Source: CAZJGG01 sp964545475
GTDB taxonomy: Bacteria; Bacillota; Clostridia; Lachnospirales; JAISER01
Assembly: GCA_964545475.1 (NCBI GenBank)
Contig: CAZJGG010000017.1
Span: 1-49,393, forward strand
Direction of reading: 5' to 3'
DNA: 49,393 bases
Position 1 is the stretch's first letter. Each line of letters opens with the position of its first letter. Below are positions 33,178 to 41,953 of this stretch, in pieces. Position numbers and translations under genes: made by a program. Under the pieces are notes generated by a model. That model saw only the letters and a program-made list of their open reading frames with translations. It did not search any database and had not been told where the DNA came from.

Positions 33178-35082
33178 ATGAGCGCTGAATACAATGAAGA
33201 GCAGATTCAAATTTTAGAGGGGCTGGAGGCGGTTCGTAAACGGCCGGGTATGTATATTGGGAGCACCTCTGCAAGAGGGCTTCACCATTTGGTATATGAA
33301 ATTGTAGATAACGCCGTAGACGAAGCTCTAGGCGGATTTTGCAATGAAATAACCGTAACTATACACCCGGACAACACAATTTCAGTTATAGACAACGGGC
33401 GAGGCATTCCTACAGGCATTCACCCTCAAAAAGGAATACCTACCGTAGAAGTAGTTTTTACAATACTTCATGCAGGAGGCAAATTCGGTGGTTCTGGATA
33501 TAAAGTATCCGGAGGGCTTCATGGGGTTGGCGCTTCCGTTGTTAACGCACTTTCGGAGGAGTTAACAGTAAAAATTCACCGAGACGGCAAAATTTATGAG
33601 CAAAAGTATTCCAGGGGAGACGTTGTTACCCCTATAACTGAAGTAGGTACGTCGGAATTGACAGGAACATACGTTCACTTTAAGCCTGATAGTGAAATTT
33701 TTGAGGAGCTTGTTTTCAGCTTTGACACATTAAAGCAAAGGCTTCAAGAAACGGCCTTTTTAACAAAAGGGCTTAAAATAAATATCATTGACCAACGTGA
33801 AGGGCAGGAAAAAGAACGTTCCTATCATTATGAAGGCGGCATAAAGCAATTTGTTCAGCACATTAACAAAAACAGAACACCAATATTTGATAAGGTTTTT
33901 TATTGCGAAGCTGAAAAAGACGGAGTTTTTGTAGAAATTGCCCTGCAACATAACGACGAATTTTTAGAAAACACTTATACATTTGTTAACAACATAAACA
34001 CATCAGAGGGCGGCACACATTTGGCAGGTTTTCGCTCCGGTCTTACAAAAACTATTAATGATTATGGCAAAAAATTTGGTTTATTAAAAGAAAGCGACAA
34101 AAACCTTTCCGGCGACGACGTAAGAGAGGGGCTTGCCGCTGTTATAAGTGTAAAAATAAGAGAACCTCAGTTCGAGGGGCAAACAAAAACAAAGCTTGGC
34201 AACAGCGAGGCAAGGTACGCTTGCGAAAGCATATTATGCGAACATTTGGAATACTTCCTTGAGGAAAACCCTCAGATTGGTAAAATCATTATAGAAAAGG
34301 GGCTTATGGCCTCCAGAGCCAGAGATGCGGCTAAAAAGGCAAGAGAACTTGTAAGAAGAAAAACCGTTTTGGAAAGTGGAAGATTACCCGGGAAATTGGC
34401 CGATTGTTCTGAAAAAGATGCAACTAAATGTGAAATATATTTAGTAGAGGGTAATTCCGCCGGAGGCAGCGCAAAATCTGCAAGGACTCCAAAAACACAG
34501 GCAATTCTTCCTCTTAGAGGAAAAATATTAAACGTGGAAAAAGCAAGGCTTGATAAAATTCTTGCTAACGAAGAAATAAGGGCAATGATTACCGCTTTTG
34601 GTACTGGTATTTCAGACGATTTTGATATATCAAAGCTTCGTTACCACAAAATTATAATAATGACAGATGCCGACGTTGACGGTGCGCACATACGTACGCT
34701 GCTGTTAACATTTATGTACCGCTTTATGACTCCGTTAATTGACAACGGCAAAGTTTATATTGCTCAACCTCCTCTTTACAAAGTGGAAAAGGCCAAAAAA
34801 GAGTATTATGTTTACAGCGACAAGGAACTGGAAGAAAAGCTTATGGAAATCGGCAGAGACGGAATAAAGCCAATTCAGCGTTACAAAGGCTTGGGAGAAA
34901 TGGATGCCGAGCAGCTTTGGGAAACCACAATGGACCCGGAACGCCGCATATTAAAGCTTGTGGATTTAGAAGACGCTATAGCGGCGGACGAAATATTTAC
35001 ACAGCTTATGGGGGACAAAGTTGAACCCCGGCGGGAATTTATTAACGAAAACGCCCAGTACGTAACAAATCTGGACGTATAA
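33178..35082 (+). CDS. gyrB: DNA gyrase subunit B, with Asn at the Asp426 position
   Basis: GyrB supplies ATPase and part of the cleavage metal site of gyrase. The 634-residue protein has the GHKL motifs (EIVDNAVDEALGG, DNGRGIPTG, GLHGVGASVVNALS) and the TOPRIM domain (PLRGKILNVEKARLDK, MTDADVDGAHIRTLLL). The metal motif usually EGDSAGGSA reads EGNSAGGSA; by codon count this is Asn426, identical in number to E. coli Asp426, where D426N lowers quinolone sensitivity (established, also in Clostridioides). The nearby loop KSARTPKTQ also departs from KQGRDR. GGGAG precedes the ATG. Confidence 0.97.
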   Translation: MSAEYNEEQIQILEGLEAVRKRPGMYIGSTSARGLHHLVYEIVDNAVDEALGGFCNEITVTIHPDNTISVIDNGRGIPTGIHPQKGIPTVEVVFTILHAGGKFGGSGYKVSGGLHGVGASVVNALSEELTVKIHRDGKIYEQKYSRGDVVTPITEVGTSELTGTYVHFKPDSEIFEELVFSFDTLKQRLQETAFLTKGLKINIIDQREGQEKERSYHYEGGIKQFVQHINKNRTPIFDKVFYCEAEKDGVFVEIALQHNDEFLENTYTFVNNINTSEGGTHLAGFRSGLTKTINDYGKKFGLLKESDKNLSGDDVREGLAAVISVKIREPQFEGQTKTKLGNSEARYACESILCEHLEYFLEENPQIGKIIIEKGLMASRARDAAKKARELVRRKTVLESGRLPGKLADCSEKDATKCEIYLVEGNSAGGSAKSARTPKTQAILPLRGKILNVEKARLDKILANEEIRAMITAFGTGISDDFDISKLRYHKIIIMTDADVDGAHIRTLLLTFMYRFMTPLIDNGKVYIAQPPLYKVEKAKKEYYVYSDKELEEKLMEIGRDGIKPIQRYKGLGEMDAEQLWETTMDPERRILKLVDLEDAIAADEIFTQLMGDKVEPRREFINENAQYVTNLDV

Positions 35083-35096
35083 GGAGATTTTCTTAA

Positions 35097-37589
35097 ATGG
35101 ACGAATTTCAAACTGACAGAATAGTTTCGGTCAACATTGAAGATGAAATGAAAAAATCTTATATAGATTATGCTATGAGCGTTATTGTGGCAAGGGCCTT
35201 ACCAGATGTACGTGATGGCCTAAAACCTGTTCACAGGCGCATTTTATACGCTATGAACGAGCTTAATTTAGACCCGTCTAAGGCGTATAAAAAGTCCGCT
35301 CGTATAGTAGGGGATACAATGGGTAAGTATCACCCCCACGGCGACTCCTCCATATACGATGCTATGGTTAGAATGGCACAGGATTTTTCCATGCGTTATA
35401 TGCTTGTAGATGGTCACGGTAACTTCGGATCTATAGACGGAGACGACCCTGCGGCACAGCGCTATACAGAAGCAAGGCTTAGTAAAATCGCCATGGAAAT
35501 GATTGTTGATATTGATAAAAACACAGTTGATTTCCAGCCTAACTATGACGAGGAATTTACAGAGCCGGTTGTGCTCCCAGCCAGATTCCCTAATTTACTT
35601 GTAAACGGTTCTTCTGGTATTGCCGTTGGTATGGCAACGAACATACCGCCTCATAATTTAAATGAAGTTATTGACGGCGTTATAAAAATGCTTGACGATG
35701 AAGTAAATAATGTGGACACGGATATTAATGATTTAATAGACATTATAAAAGGACCGGACTTTCCTACAGGAGCTTCTATTTTAGGAACTTCCGGCATAAA
35801 ACAGGCATACAGAACAGGGCGGGGTAAAATTAGAGTTCGCTCTAAAGCTGAAATTGAGCCTATGGGCGCCGGAAGAGAAAGAATTGTTGTTACAGAGCTT
35901 CCATACCAAGTTAACAAAGCAAGGCTTCAAGAAAAAATCGGGGAATTGGTAAGTGATAAACGAATTGAAGGCATTTCCGATATTCGTGACGAATCCGACA
36001 GAAACGGCATAAGAGTTGTTATAGAGCTTAAAAAAGATGCCAATGCTTCTGTTATACTTAATCAGTTATATAAAAACTCTCAATTGCAGGAAACTTTTGG
36101 TGTTAATATGCTTGCTCTTGTAGATAACCGCCCACAGGTGCTTAACCTAAAAGAGATTTTAGTTCATTATATTAAGCACCAAAAAGACGTTGTTACAAGG
36201 CGCACAATATACGACTTGGAAAAGGCTAAAAAAAGAGCTCACATTTTAGAGGGGCTTTTAAAAGCTTTAGATTTTATTGACGAAGTTATTTCTATTATCA
36301 GAGCTTCAAGAGATACTGTCACGGCTAAAGCAAACTTAATTGAAAGGTTTGAATTTTCCGAAGAACAGGCGCAAGCCATTGTTGAAATGCGTTTAAGAAG
36401 CCTTACTGGTCTTGAACGTGAAAAGCTTTTAAACGAGCATAACGAGCTTATGGAGCTTATTAAATATTTAGAAGCTATTCTAGCAGACCCAAACAGGCTT
36501 ATTGCTGTTATTAAAGAGGAAATTTTAATAATAAAGCAAAAATTTGGTGATGCTCGAAGAACTCAGTTAACATACGACCCAGGAGACATTGACGACGAAG
36601 ATTTAATAGACGAAGAAACTTCTGTTATTACGTTTTCTAATTTAGGATATGTAAAACGTATACCTCTAAGTACTTACCGCAGCCAAAACAGAGGCGGCAA
36701 AGGGGTTATTGGTATGCAAACCCGGGACGAAGACTTTGTTAAAGACTTTATTGTGGCAAGTACTCATGACTATATTTTGTATTTTACAAACCGTGGCAGA
36801 GTTTACCGCACAAAAGCTTATGAAATACCAGAAGCTTCAAGGACTGCAAGAGGTATGGCAATTATTAATATGCTTCCTCTTTCACCGGGAGAAAAACTTG
36901 CTCATGTTATCCCGATTTCGGATATTAATAGCGAAAACGAATACTTAATGATGGTTACAAAAGAGGGGCTTATTAAAAAGACCAGCATTTCAATATTCCA
37001 AAACATTAATAAAAACGGCAAATTAGCTATAAATTTCCGAGACGAAGATGAACTTATGACCGTTCTTAAAACCGACGGAAATCAGAATATTTTTATAGCT
37101 ACTCGTCATGGTTTGGGTATACGCTTCCATGAAAAAGAAGTTCGCCCGGTAGGCAGAACTGCAATGGGTGTTGGTGCTATAGACCTTAACGCCGATGATG
37201 TAGTTGTAAGCGCAGACACTTTAGAAGACGAATGTAAAATACTCTTCGTTTCCGAAGGCGGTTACGGCAAATGTACTGATAATACTGAATTTAAGCTTCA
37301 GCACAGAAACGGCAAAGGCTTAAAGGTTTATAAAATAACTGAAAAAACCGGAAATATTGTAGGCGTTTCCAAAGTTTGTGGCGGAGAAGAACTTATGCTT
37401 ATAACAAGCGAGGGCATAATTATTAGAATTAGAATTAGTGACATATCAACTATAGGCAGAGTAACACAAGGCATTAAGTTAATTAATCTTTCTAACGGCG
37501 TTAGGGTTGTTAGCATTGCAAAAATTAATGAGAATTATATAGAGGATGGCTCTGAACAGACTGAACAACAAGAAGATGACCAAATTTAA
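35097..37589 (+). CDS. gyrA: DNA gyrase subunit A
   Basis: GyrA cleaves and passes DNA in the gyrase A2B2 tetramer. The 830-residue protein has the active-site Tyr123 (AAQRYTEARL), and the quinolone-region motif HPHGDSSIYDAMVRMAQ is wild type (Ser84, Asp88). The C-terminal beta-pinwheel contains the GyrA box QNRGGKG and ends in an acidic tail (EQTEQQEDDQI). AAGGAGA precedes the ATG; it follows gyrB by 14 bases and ends at the terminator 37596..37623. Confidence 0.97.
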   Translation: MDEFQTDRIVSVNIEDEMKKSYIDYAMSVIVARALPDVRDGLKPVHRRILYAMNELNLDPSKAYKKSARIVGDTMGKYHPHGDSSIYDAMVRMAQDFSMRYMLVDGHGNFGSIDGDDPAAQRYTEARLSKIAMEMIVDIDKNTVDFQPNYDEEFTEPVVLPARFPNLLVNGSSGIAVGMATNIPPHNLNEVIDGVIKMLDDEVNNVDTDINDLIDIIKGPDFPTGASILGTSGIKQAYRTGRGKIRVRSKAEIEPMGAGRERIVVTELPYQVNKARLQEKIGELVSDKRIEGISDIRDESDRNGIRVVIELKKDANASVILNQLYKNSQLQETFGVNMLALVDNRPQVLNLKEILVHYIKHQKDVVTRRTIYDLEKAKKRAHILEGLLKALDFIDEVISIIRASRDTVTAKANLIERFEFSEEQAQAIVEMRLRSLTGLEREKLLNEHNELMELIKYLEAILADPNRLIAVIKEEILIIKQKFGDARRTQLTYDPGDIDDEDLIDEETSVITFSNLGYVKRIPLSTYRSQNRGGKGVIGMQTRDEDFVKDFIVASTHDYILYFTNRGRVYRTKAYEIPEASRTARGMAIINMLPLSPGEKLAHVIPISDINSENEYLMMVTKEGLIKKTSISIFQNINKNGKLAINFRDEDELMTVLKTDGNQNIFIATRHGLGIRFHEKEVRPVGRTAMGVGAIDLNADDVVVSADTLEDECKILFVSEGGYGKCTDNTEFKLQHRNGKGLKVYKITEKTGNIVGVSKVCGGEELMLITSEGIIIRIRISDISTIGRVTQGIKLINLSNGVRVVSIAKINENYIEDGSEQTEQQEDDQI

Positions 37590-37595
37590 AAGTTA

Positions 37596-37623
37596 AAAAC
37601 AGGGAATAATAACCCTGTTTTTT
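37596..37623 (+). terminator. Terminator after gyrA
   Basis: AAACAGGG pairs with CCCTGTTT around an eight-base loop and is followed by a T-run. It ends the replication/gyrase transcript seven bases after gyrA. Confidence 0.9.
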
Positions 37624-37655
37624 AATATTTAAAAACCTTATTATGGGGGTGAAAA

Positions 37656-39479
37656 ATGAATATTAAAAAGATAATTCCGGCTATACTTAGATTATTATCA
37701 ATATTTATAATTTTATTAATTCTATTCTTTTTATTTGCTAATTTTTATAACAAAGTTTTCAAACCCAATAAAATAGAGGATTATGCTTTATATGGATATA
37801 CAGATATAAGCGGAATAAATTTTAATGAATCTAAGCCGGTTATGTTAAATGGTCAATGGGATTATTATGAAGATGTTTATTTAGAGGAATATGATAAAAG
37901 CTTGCTTATAAACCCGAAACTTGTTAAATTTCCTCTTAACAAAATTGCCCAAAATACTGGAAATGCAACGTATAAATTAGTTATTAAAAATTCGTATAGA
38001 GGAAAAATGTCCTTATACCTTCCTAATATTACGGAAAAGATAAATATTTTTGTTAATGGTGTAAAGCAAAATAATAATACACAAACCATAGATGATTTTT
38101 TATTAAATGTTAAAATTTTTGACATATCATTTGATATGGAATTGCCGCAGCAAGAACTTGTTATATCAGTTACAACAGATAACAAAGAAAACCCAATGTA
38201 TAAACGCCCGGTTTTGATAGGTTCTCATGAAGCAATTTTTTATTACTCCTATTTTTCTATGTCTAACTCTATATTTGTGTTTGCACTTTTTATTATAATA
38301 GTTTTAAGCAGTTATATATTTTTATTCCTATATCCAAAGCATATTATAATATCACTAATTACGCTTTTGGACAGCATGATTGCATTTAGACTTTTTTTTG
38401 GAATGGATTATGTATTTGATTATATATATAGCATTTTTGGTACTATATATTTATCCCATTCATTTAAAATGTCTATGCAGATATTCTTTTTAATGATGGC
38501 TGGTGTTGTAGGGTCATTACTGTCTCATTATCTTTTTGATGAGGAAAATAAAATACCTAGGTTTTTAACCCTTCCAATGCCGTGGCTTTATGCTGTTTTG
38601 GCCGTTGTTTTTTCAGTCAGGCTTGATTTGTTTGACAAATACGGTGTAGCAGCTATGATTGTTGTTTTTATATATACATTTGTTATAGCTGTTTCTCAGT
38701 CCCATGTCTACTGGAAAAAGTTAAGAAGCCCATATGCTTTGATTCAAAGTTTTAAAACTTATTATATAGGGTTAGTAATTGCAATAGACATACTTTTTAT
38801 GGGAAAGAATTCTAACATAATGATGTTTACATGTGCATATATGCTGTTTTTGCTGGCGCACTTAATTATAAGAATTTATGATAATAAAACAAGTTATGTG
38901 CAGGTTGCAGAGCTTAACCAAGACCTTGAAAAGAAAGTTGAGGAAAGAACAGCAGAGCTTATACAAGCAAACAAAGTATTATCCGAAATATCAATTCGTG
39001 ATGCATTAACAAATGCTTATAATAGGTTATTTTTTGAAAGAGTAATTGAAAATGAGATAATGCATTTTGAACCTGAAACTGACTCACTTTATTTATGTAT
39101 TTTTGATTTGGATAACTTTAAAAGAATAAACGATAATTATGGACATGCAGCAGGGGACGAGCAGTTAATATTTGTTGTTGAATCTGTTAACAAAATTATT
39201 GATAAACAGACGCTGCTTGCAAGAGTAGGCGGAGAGGAATTTATTTTACTATTTAAAAATATAAGTAACGATGAAGTGAAAGACACAATTGAAAAAATAA
39301 GGTTGGTGCTTGAGGAAAACTCAAAACAGGACGAAAAACGGACGACTGGAAGCTTCGGTGTAGCAAAATATAAAATTGGATTATCTCAAAGAGATTTTTT
39401 TAAAATGGCTGATAAATATTTGTACCATTCAAAGAACACTGGGAAAAATAAAATATCTTATTCAAATATGTTTAAATAA
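37656..39479 (+). CDS. 7TM-type membrane diguanylate cyclase
   Basis: The 607-residue protein has an N-terminal transmembrane segment (about 10-30), an extracellular part (about 35-195) with a beta-rich MSLYLPNITEKINIFVNGV stretch, then seven hydrophobic segments (about 200-410). This 7TMR-DISM-like sensor arrangement feeds a coiled-coil linker (QVAELNQDLEKKVEERTAEL) and a GGDEF domain (about 445-605). The active site looks intact: metal strand FDLDNFKRIND and loop GGEEF. The inhibitory RxxD is absent (reads DKQT), so product inhibition is probably weak. The ligand is unknown. GGGGGTGA precedes the ATG; it is a single-gene unit. Confidence 0.88.
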   Translation: MNIKKIIPAILRLLSIFIILLILFFLFANFYNKVFKPNKIEDYALYGYTDISGINFNESKPVMLNGQWDYYEDVYLEEYDKSLLINPKLVKFPLNKIAQNTGNATYKLVIKNSYRGKMSLYLPNITEKINIFVNGVKQNNNTQTIDDFLLNVKIFDISFDMELPQQELVISVTTDNKENPMYKRPVLIGSHEAIFYYSYFSMSNSIFVFALFIIIVLSSYIFLFLYPKHIIISLITLLDSMIAFRLFFGMDYVFDYIYSIFGTIYLSHSFKMSMQIFFLMMAGVVGSLLSHYLFDEENKIPRFLTLPMPWLYAVLAVVFSVRLDLFDKYGVAAMIVVFIYTFVIAVSQSHVYWKKLRSPYALIQSFKTYYIGLVIAIDILFMGKNSNIMMFTCAYMLFLLAHLIIRIYDNKTSYVQVAELNQDLEKKVEERTAELIQANKVLSEISIRDALTNAYNRLFFERVIENEIMHFEPETDSLYLCIFDLDNFKRINDNYGHAAGDEQLIFVVESVNKIIDKQTLLARVGGEEFILLFKNISNDEVKDTIEKIRLVLEENSKQDEKRTTGSFGVAKYKIGLSQRDFFKMADKYLYHSKNTGKNKISYSNMFK

Positions 39480-39489
39480 ATACTGCTTC

Positions 39490-39528
39490 AATAATAAAGG
39501 CGCACCTGGTGGGTGCGCCTTTATTATT
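39490..39528. terminator. Hairpin terminator, GGDEF gene side
   Basis: A perfect 17-bp stem, AATAATAAAGGCGCACC with its complement, around a five-base loop. Its core (AAAGGCGCACCTGGTGGGT) recurs almost exactly at 39792..39819. Confidence 0.9.
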
Positions 39529-39540
39529 GTCGGCAGCGTG

Positions 39541-39714
39541 AGGAACGCGTACAATGCGTTCCCTACAAAAAGGCATTCTAATGTTCTATTATGTTTCTTT
39601 TGGAATAGATTCGTGGGGAACGCATTGAATGCGTTCCCCATACCTTATGGAATTTTAATGTTATATTATGTCACTTTTGGAATAGAATCGTAGGGAACGC
39701 ATTGTATGCGTTTC
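39541..39714. repeat. Three REP-like palindromes in a ~76-base tandem arrangement
   Basis: Palindromes of the form GGGAACGCATTgAATGCGTTCCC occur at 39542..39562, 39615..39639 (perfect, 25 bases) and 39693..39714. The 52-base spacers are also similar to each other (both contain TTTTGGAATAGA.TCGT), so the unit palindrome-plus-spacer is tandemly repeated. The same palindrome recurs at four sites in 45854..46251. Short intergenic palindromic repeats of this sort are known in Firmicutes and other bacteria; their role is usually unclear. The region lies between convergent genes and holds no gene. Confidence 0.8.
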
Positions 39715-39791
39715 TCATACCAAACGGCATTGCGTAAAAAAGAACGATTGCACAAAAAATTGGTTTGCCGACAAGGGTTGTTGACATACTG

Positions 39792-39819
39792 AAAGGCGCA
39801 CCTGGTGGGTACGCCTTTA
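39792..39819 (-). terminator. Hairpin downstream of guaB
   Basis: AAAGGCG-C-ACC pairs with GGT-A-CGCCTTT around the same loop as at 39490..39528, with one mismatch. It lies six bases after the guaB stop on the minus strand; the T-run after it is only three bases, so termination may be partial. Confidence 0.6.
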
Positions 39820-39825
39820 TTGTGT

Positions 39826-41280
39826 CTAATACTCAATACTATAGTTTGGAGCTTCTTTTGTAATTTGGATATTATGTGGGTGGCTTTCTTGCAAGCCTGC
39901 GCTTGTAATTTGAACAAATCTGCCGTTTTCTTGAAGTTCTTCAATTGTTCGGCAGCCGCAATAACCCATACCAGAGCGAAGACCGCCGGCAAGCTGATAA
40001 ATTGTATCTGCAACAGAGCCCTTATAAGAAATACGACCTTCAACGCCTTCCGGAACGAATTTGTTTTGTTCGTCTTGGAAGTATCTGTCTTTGCTTCCTG
40101 CTTCCATTGCAGAAAGAGAACCCATGCCACGGTAAACTTTATATTTACGCCCTTGGAACAATTCTGTTCTTCCCGGGCTTTCCTCACAGCCTGCTAAAAG
40201 GCTACCAATCATACAAACGCTTGCTCCGGCTGCAATGGCTTTTGTTACGTCTCCGGAGAATTTTATGCCGCCGTCTGCAATTATAGGAACGCCGAATGGT
40301 TTTGCAGCTTCGGAACAATCGTAAATAGCTGTAATTTGAGGAACGCCGATACCTGCAATAATACGTGTTGTACAAATTGAACCGGGACCTATGCCGACTT
40401 TAATAGCGTCAGCTCCTGCTTCAATTAAATCAAGTGTTGCTTCTTTTGTTGCAACGTTACCAGCAATAACTTGTAAATCCGGGTAATTCTTTTTAATTGA
40501 TTTAACTGTTTCTATAACTCCTGCGGAATGACCGTGGGCAGTATCTACAACAACAACGTCTACTTTTGCGTTTACAAGAGCGTGAACTCTGTCTAAAACG
40601 TCTGCCGTTACCCCAACAGCCGCCCCAACTAAAAGGCGTGAAGACTGGTCTTTTGCGGAACTAGGATATTTAATGGATTTTTCAATGTCCTTAATAGTAA
40701 TAAGACCTGTTAAATTGCCGGATTTATCAACTATAGGAAGTTTTTCAATTTTATGTTTTGTAAGTATTTTCTTAGCCGCCTCAACGTTTGTCCCTTCTGG
40801 AGCGGTAATTAATTGTTCTCTTGTCATAACTTCATATATTTTTTTGTTATGGTTAGTTTCAAAGCGTAAGTCACGGTTCGTAATAATACCAACAAGCTTG
40901 CCATTTTCTGTTATAGGCACGCCGGATATATGGTATTTTGCCATTAAATCGTTAGCTTCGTAAACATAATGGTTAGGGGAAAGGGAAAATGGATCGGTTA
41001 TAACGCCGTGTTCGGAACGTTTAACTCTGTCTGTCTCGATGGCTTGCGCTTCGATAGACATGTTTTTATGGATAATGCCTATACCCCCTTGGCGAGACAT
41101 TGCTACAGCCATTTGAGATTCCGTAACCGTGTCCATACCGGCGCTCATAATGGGCATATTAAGGGTTATTGTTTTTGTAAGCTTTGTAGATAAATTAACA
41201 TCTCTCGGTATAACATCGGACTTTGCCGGAACTAACAACACGTCGTCAAAAGTTAAGCCCTCTTTAATAAGCTTATGCAT
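39826..41280 (-). CDS. guaB: IMP dehydrogenase
   Basis: GuaB oxidises IMP to XMP, the committed step to GMP. The start is ATG 41280, because AGGAGTGAT lies just upstream, giving 484 residues. The TIM barrel is interrupted by two CBS domains (about 90-205), the catalytic loop is GPGSICTTRI with its Cys, and the flap carries EGRISYKG. The first eight bases overlap the end of the upstream membrane protein gene, so translation is coupled. It is downstream of that gene on the minus strand. Confidence 0.97.
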   Translation of the reverse strand: MHKLIKEGLTFDDVLLVPAKSDVIPRDVNLSTKLTKTITLNMPIMSAGMDTVTESQMAVAMSRQGGIGIIHKNMSIEAQAIETDRVKRSEHGVITDPFSLSPNHYVYEANDLMAKYHISGVPITENGKLVGIITNRDLRFETNHNKKIYEVMTREQLITAPEGTNVEAAKKILTKHKIEKLPIVDKSGNLTGLITIKDIEKSIKYPSSAKDQSSRLLVGAAVGVTADVLDRVHALVNAKVDVVVVDTAHGHSAGVIETVKSIKKNYPDLQVIAGNVATKEATLDLIEAGADAIKVGIGPGSICTTRIIAGIGVPQITAIYDCSEAAKPFGVPIIADGGIKFSGDVTKAIAAGASVCMIGSLLAGCEESPGRTELFQGRKYKVYRGMGSLSAMEAGSKDRYFQDEQNKFVPEGVEGRISYKGSVADTIYQLAGGLRSGMGYCGCRTIEELQENGRFVQITSAGLQESHPHNIQITKEAPNYSIEY

Positions 41281-41815
41281 TAATATCACTCCTAGAAATT
41301 AAACTGGTTCTTATAAATTTACGTGGGGAAATTGCAGTGGAAAGAGCTTTTACCATGTTTTCATCAGGTTCAAAAATTATTTTTGTTTTTTTGCCGTTAA
41401 TAACGGTTAAAGCGGCGTAAGTATTTGGCTTGTTAACGCCGCCCGTAAAGTCTAAAACAACAGCAGCTTGTTTAAATGTGTTTACATAAGCTCCGTCGTT
41501 TACCGGGGCGATAAGCTCAAAATCCGATACCTGAACGCTAAAAGCATGTTTGCGCTTTGATTTGTTGAAAATAATATCAATATCAAGTTCTCCATTTGTA
41601 AAAATATATTCGTATTCTTTGTTTAAGCGGGAAAAAATAAAATAAAGCAAATAAATTTCTATAAATATAACAAAAACAAGAAATTGATTAACAACCGGGA
41701 TAATTGAGCTAATAATAAATAATGCGAGCGCCCCGGCAACCGACATCGCCATAATTGCAATTTCTTTCTTGCCAAAAGATTTTTTTACTATCTGTTCTTT
41801 AAAAACATCTCCCAT
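41273..41815 (-). CDS. Small membrane protein upstream of guaB (DUF6106-like)
   Basis: The 180-residue protein has two transmembrane segments near its start (about 20-42 and 45-62), followed by a beta-rich cytosolic domain (about 68-175) that may be PH-like. It resembles a family seen in Clostridia as DUF6106, from memory. Its stop (TAA at 41273) lies inside the guaB start, with an eight-base overlap, a strong coupling that suggests fixed co-expression. TAGGAGG precedes the ATG. The function is unknown. Confidence 0.7.
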   Translation of the reverse strand: MGDVFKEQIVKKSFGKKEIAIMAMSVAGALALFIISSIIPVVNQFLVFVIFIEIYLLYFIFSRLNKEYEYIFTNGELDIDIIFNKSKRKHAFSVQVSDFELIAPVNDGAYVNTFKQAAVVLDFTGGVNKPNTYAALTVINGKKTKIIFEPDENMVKALSTAISPRKFIRTSLISRSDINA

Positions 41816-41890
41816 TATTTCCTCCTAGTATCCATAAATTATATGTATTCTATCATATTAAATAGGGAAAAACAAGGCTTATTTAAAATG

Positions 41891-41939
41891 AAGAAAAGAA
41901 AAAATCGGCAATTTATAGAAAATCGACGACTTTTTCTTT
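41891..41939 (-). terminator. Terminator after the germinant receptor operon
   Basis: AAAAGAAAAA-TCG pairs with CGA-TTTTTCTTTT around an 18-base interior. It lies 15 bases after the last ger gene on the minus strand. Confidence 0.7.
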
Positions 41940-41953
41940 TATAGCTATTTTAT

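Noticed and set aside
39541..39714. CRISPR array
   Set aside because: Repeats are palindromes with spacers that resemble each other, only three units, and no cas genes.
39666..40187. Minus-strand frame of 173 residues across the repeats into guaB
   Set aside because: Overlaps guaB in another frame and the palindrome array; no family resemblance.
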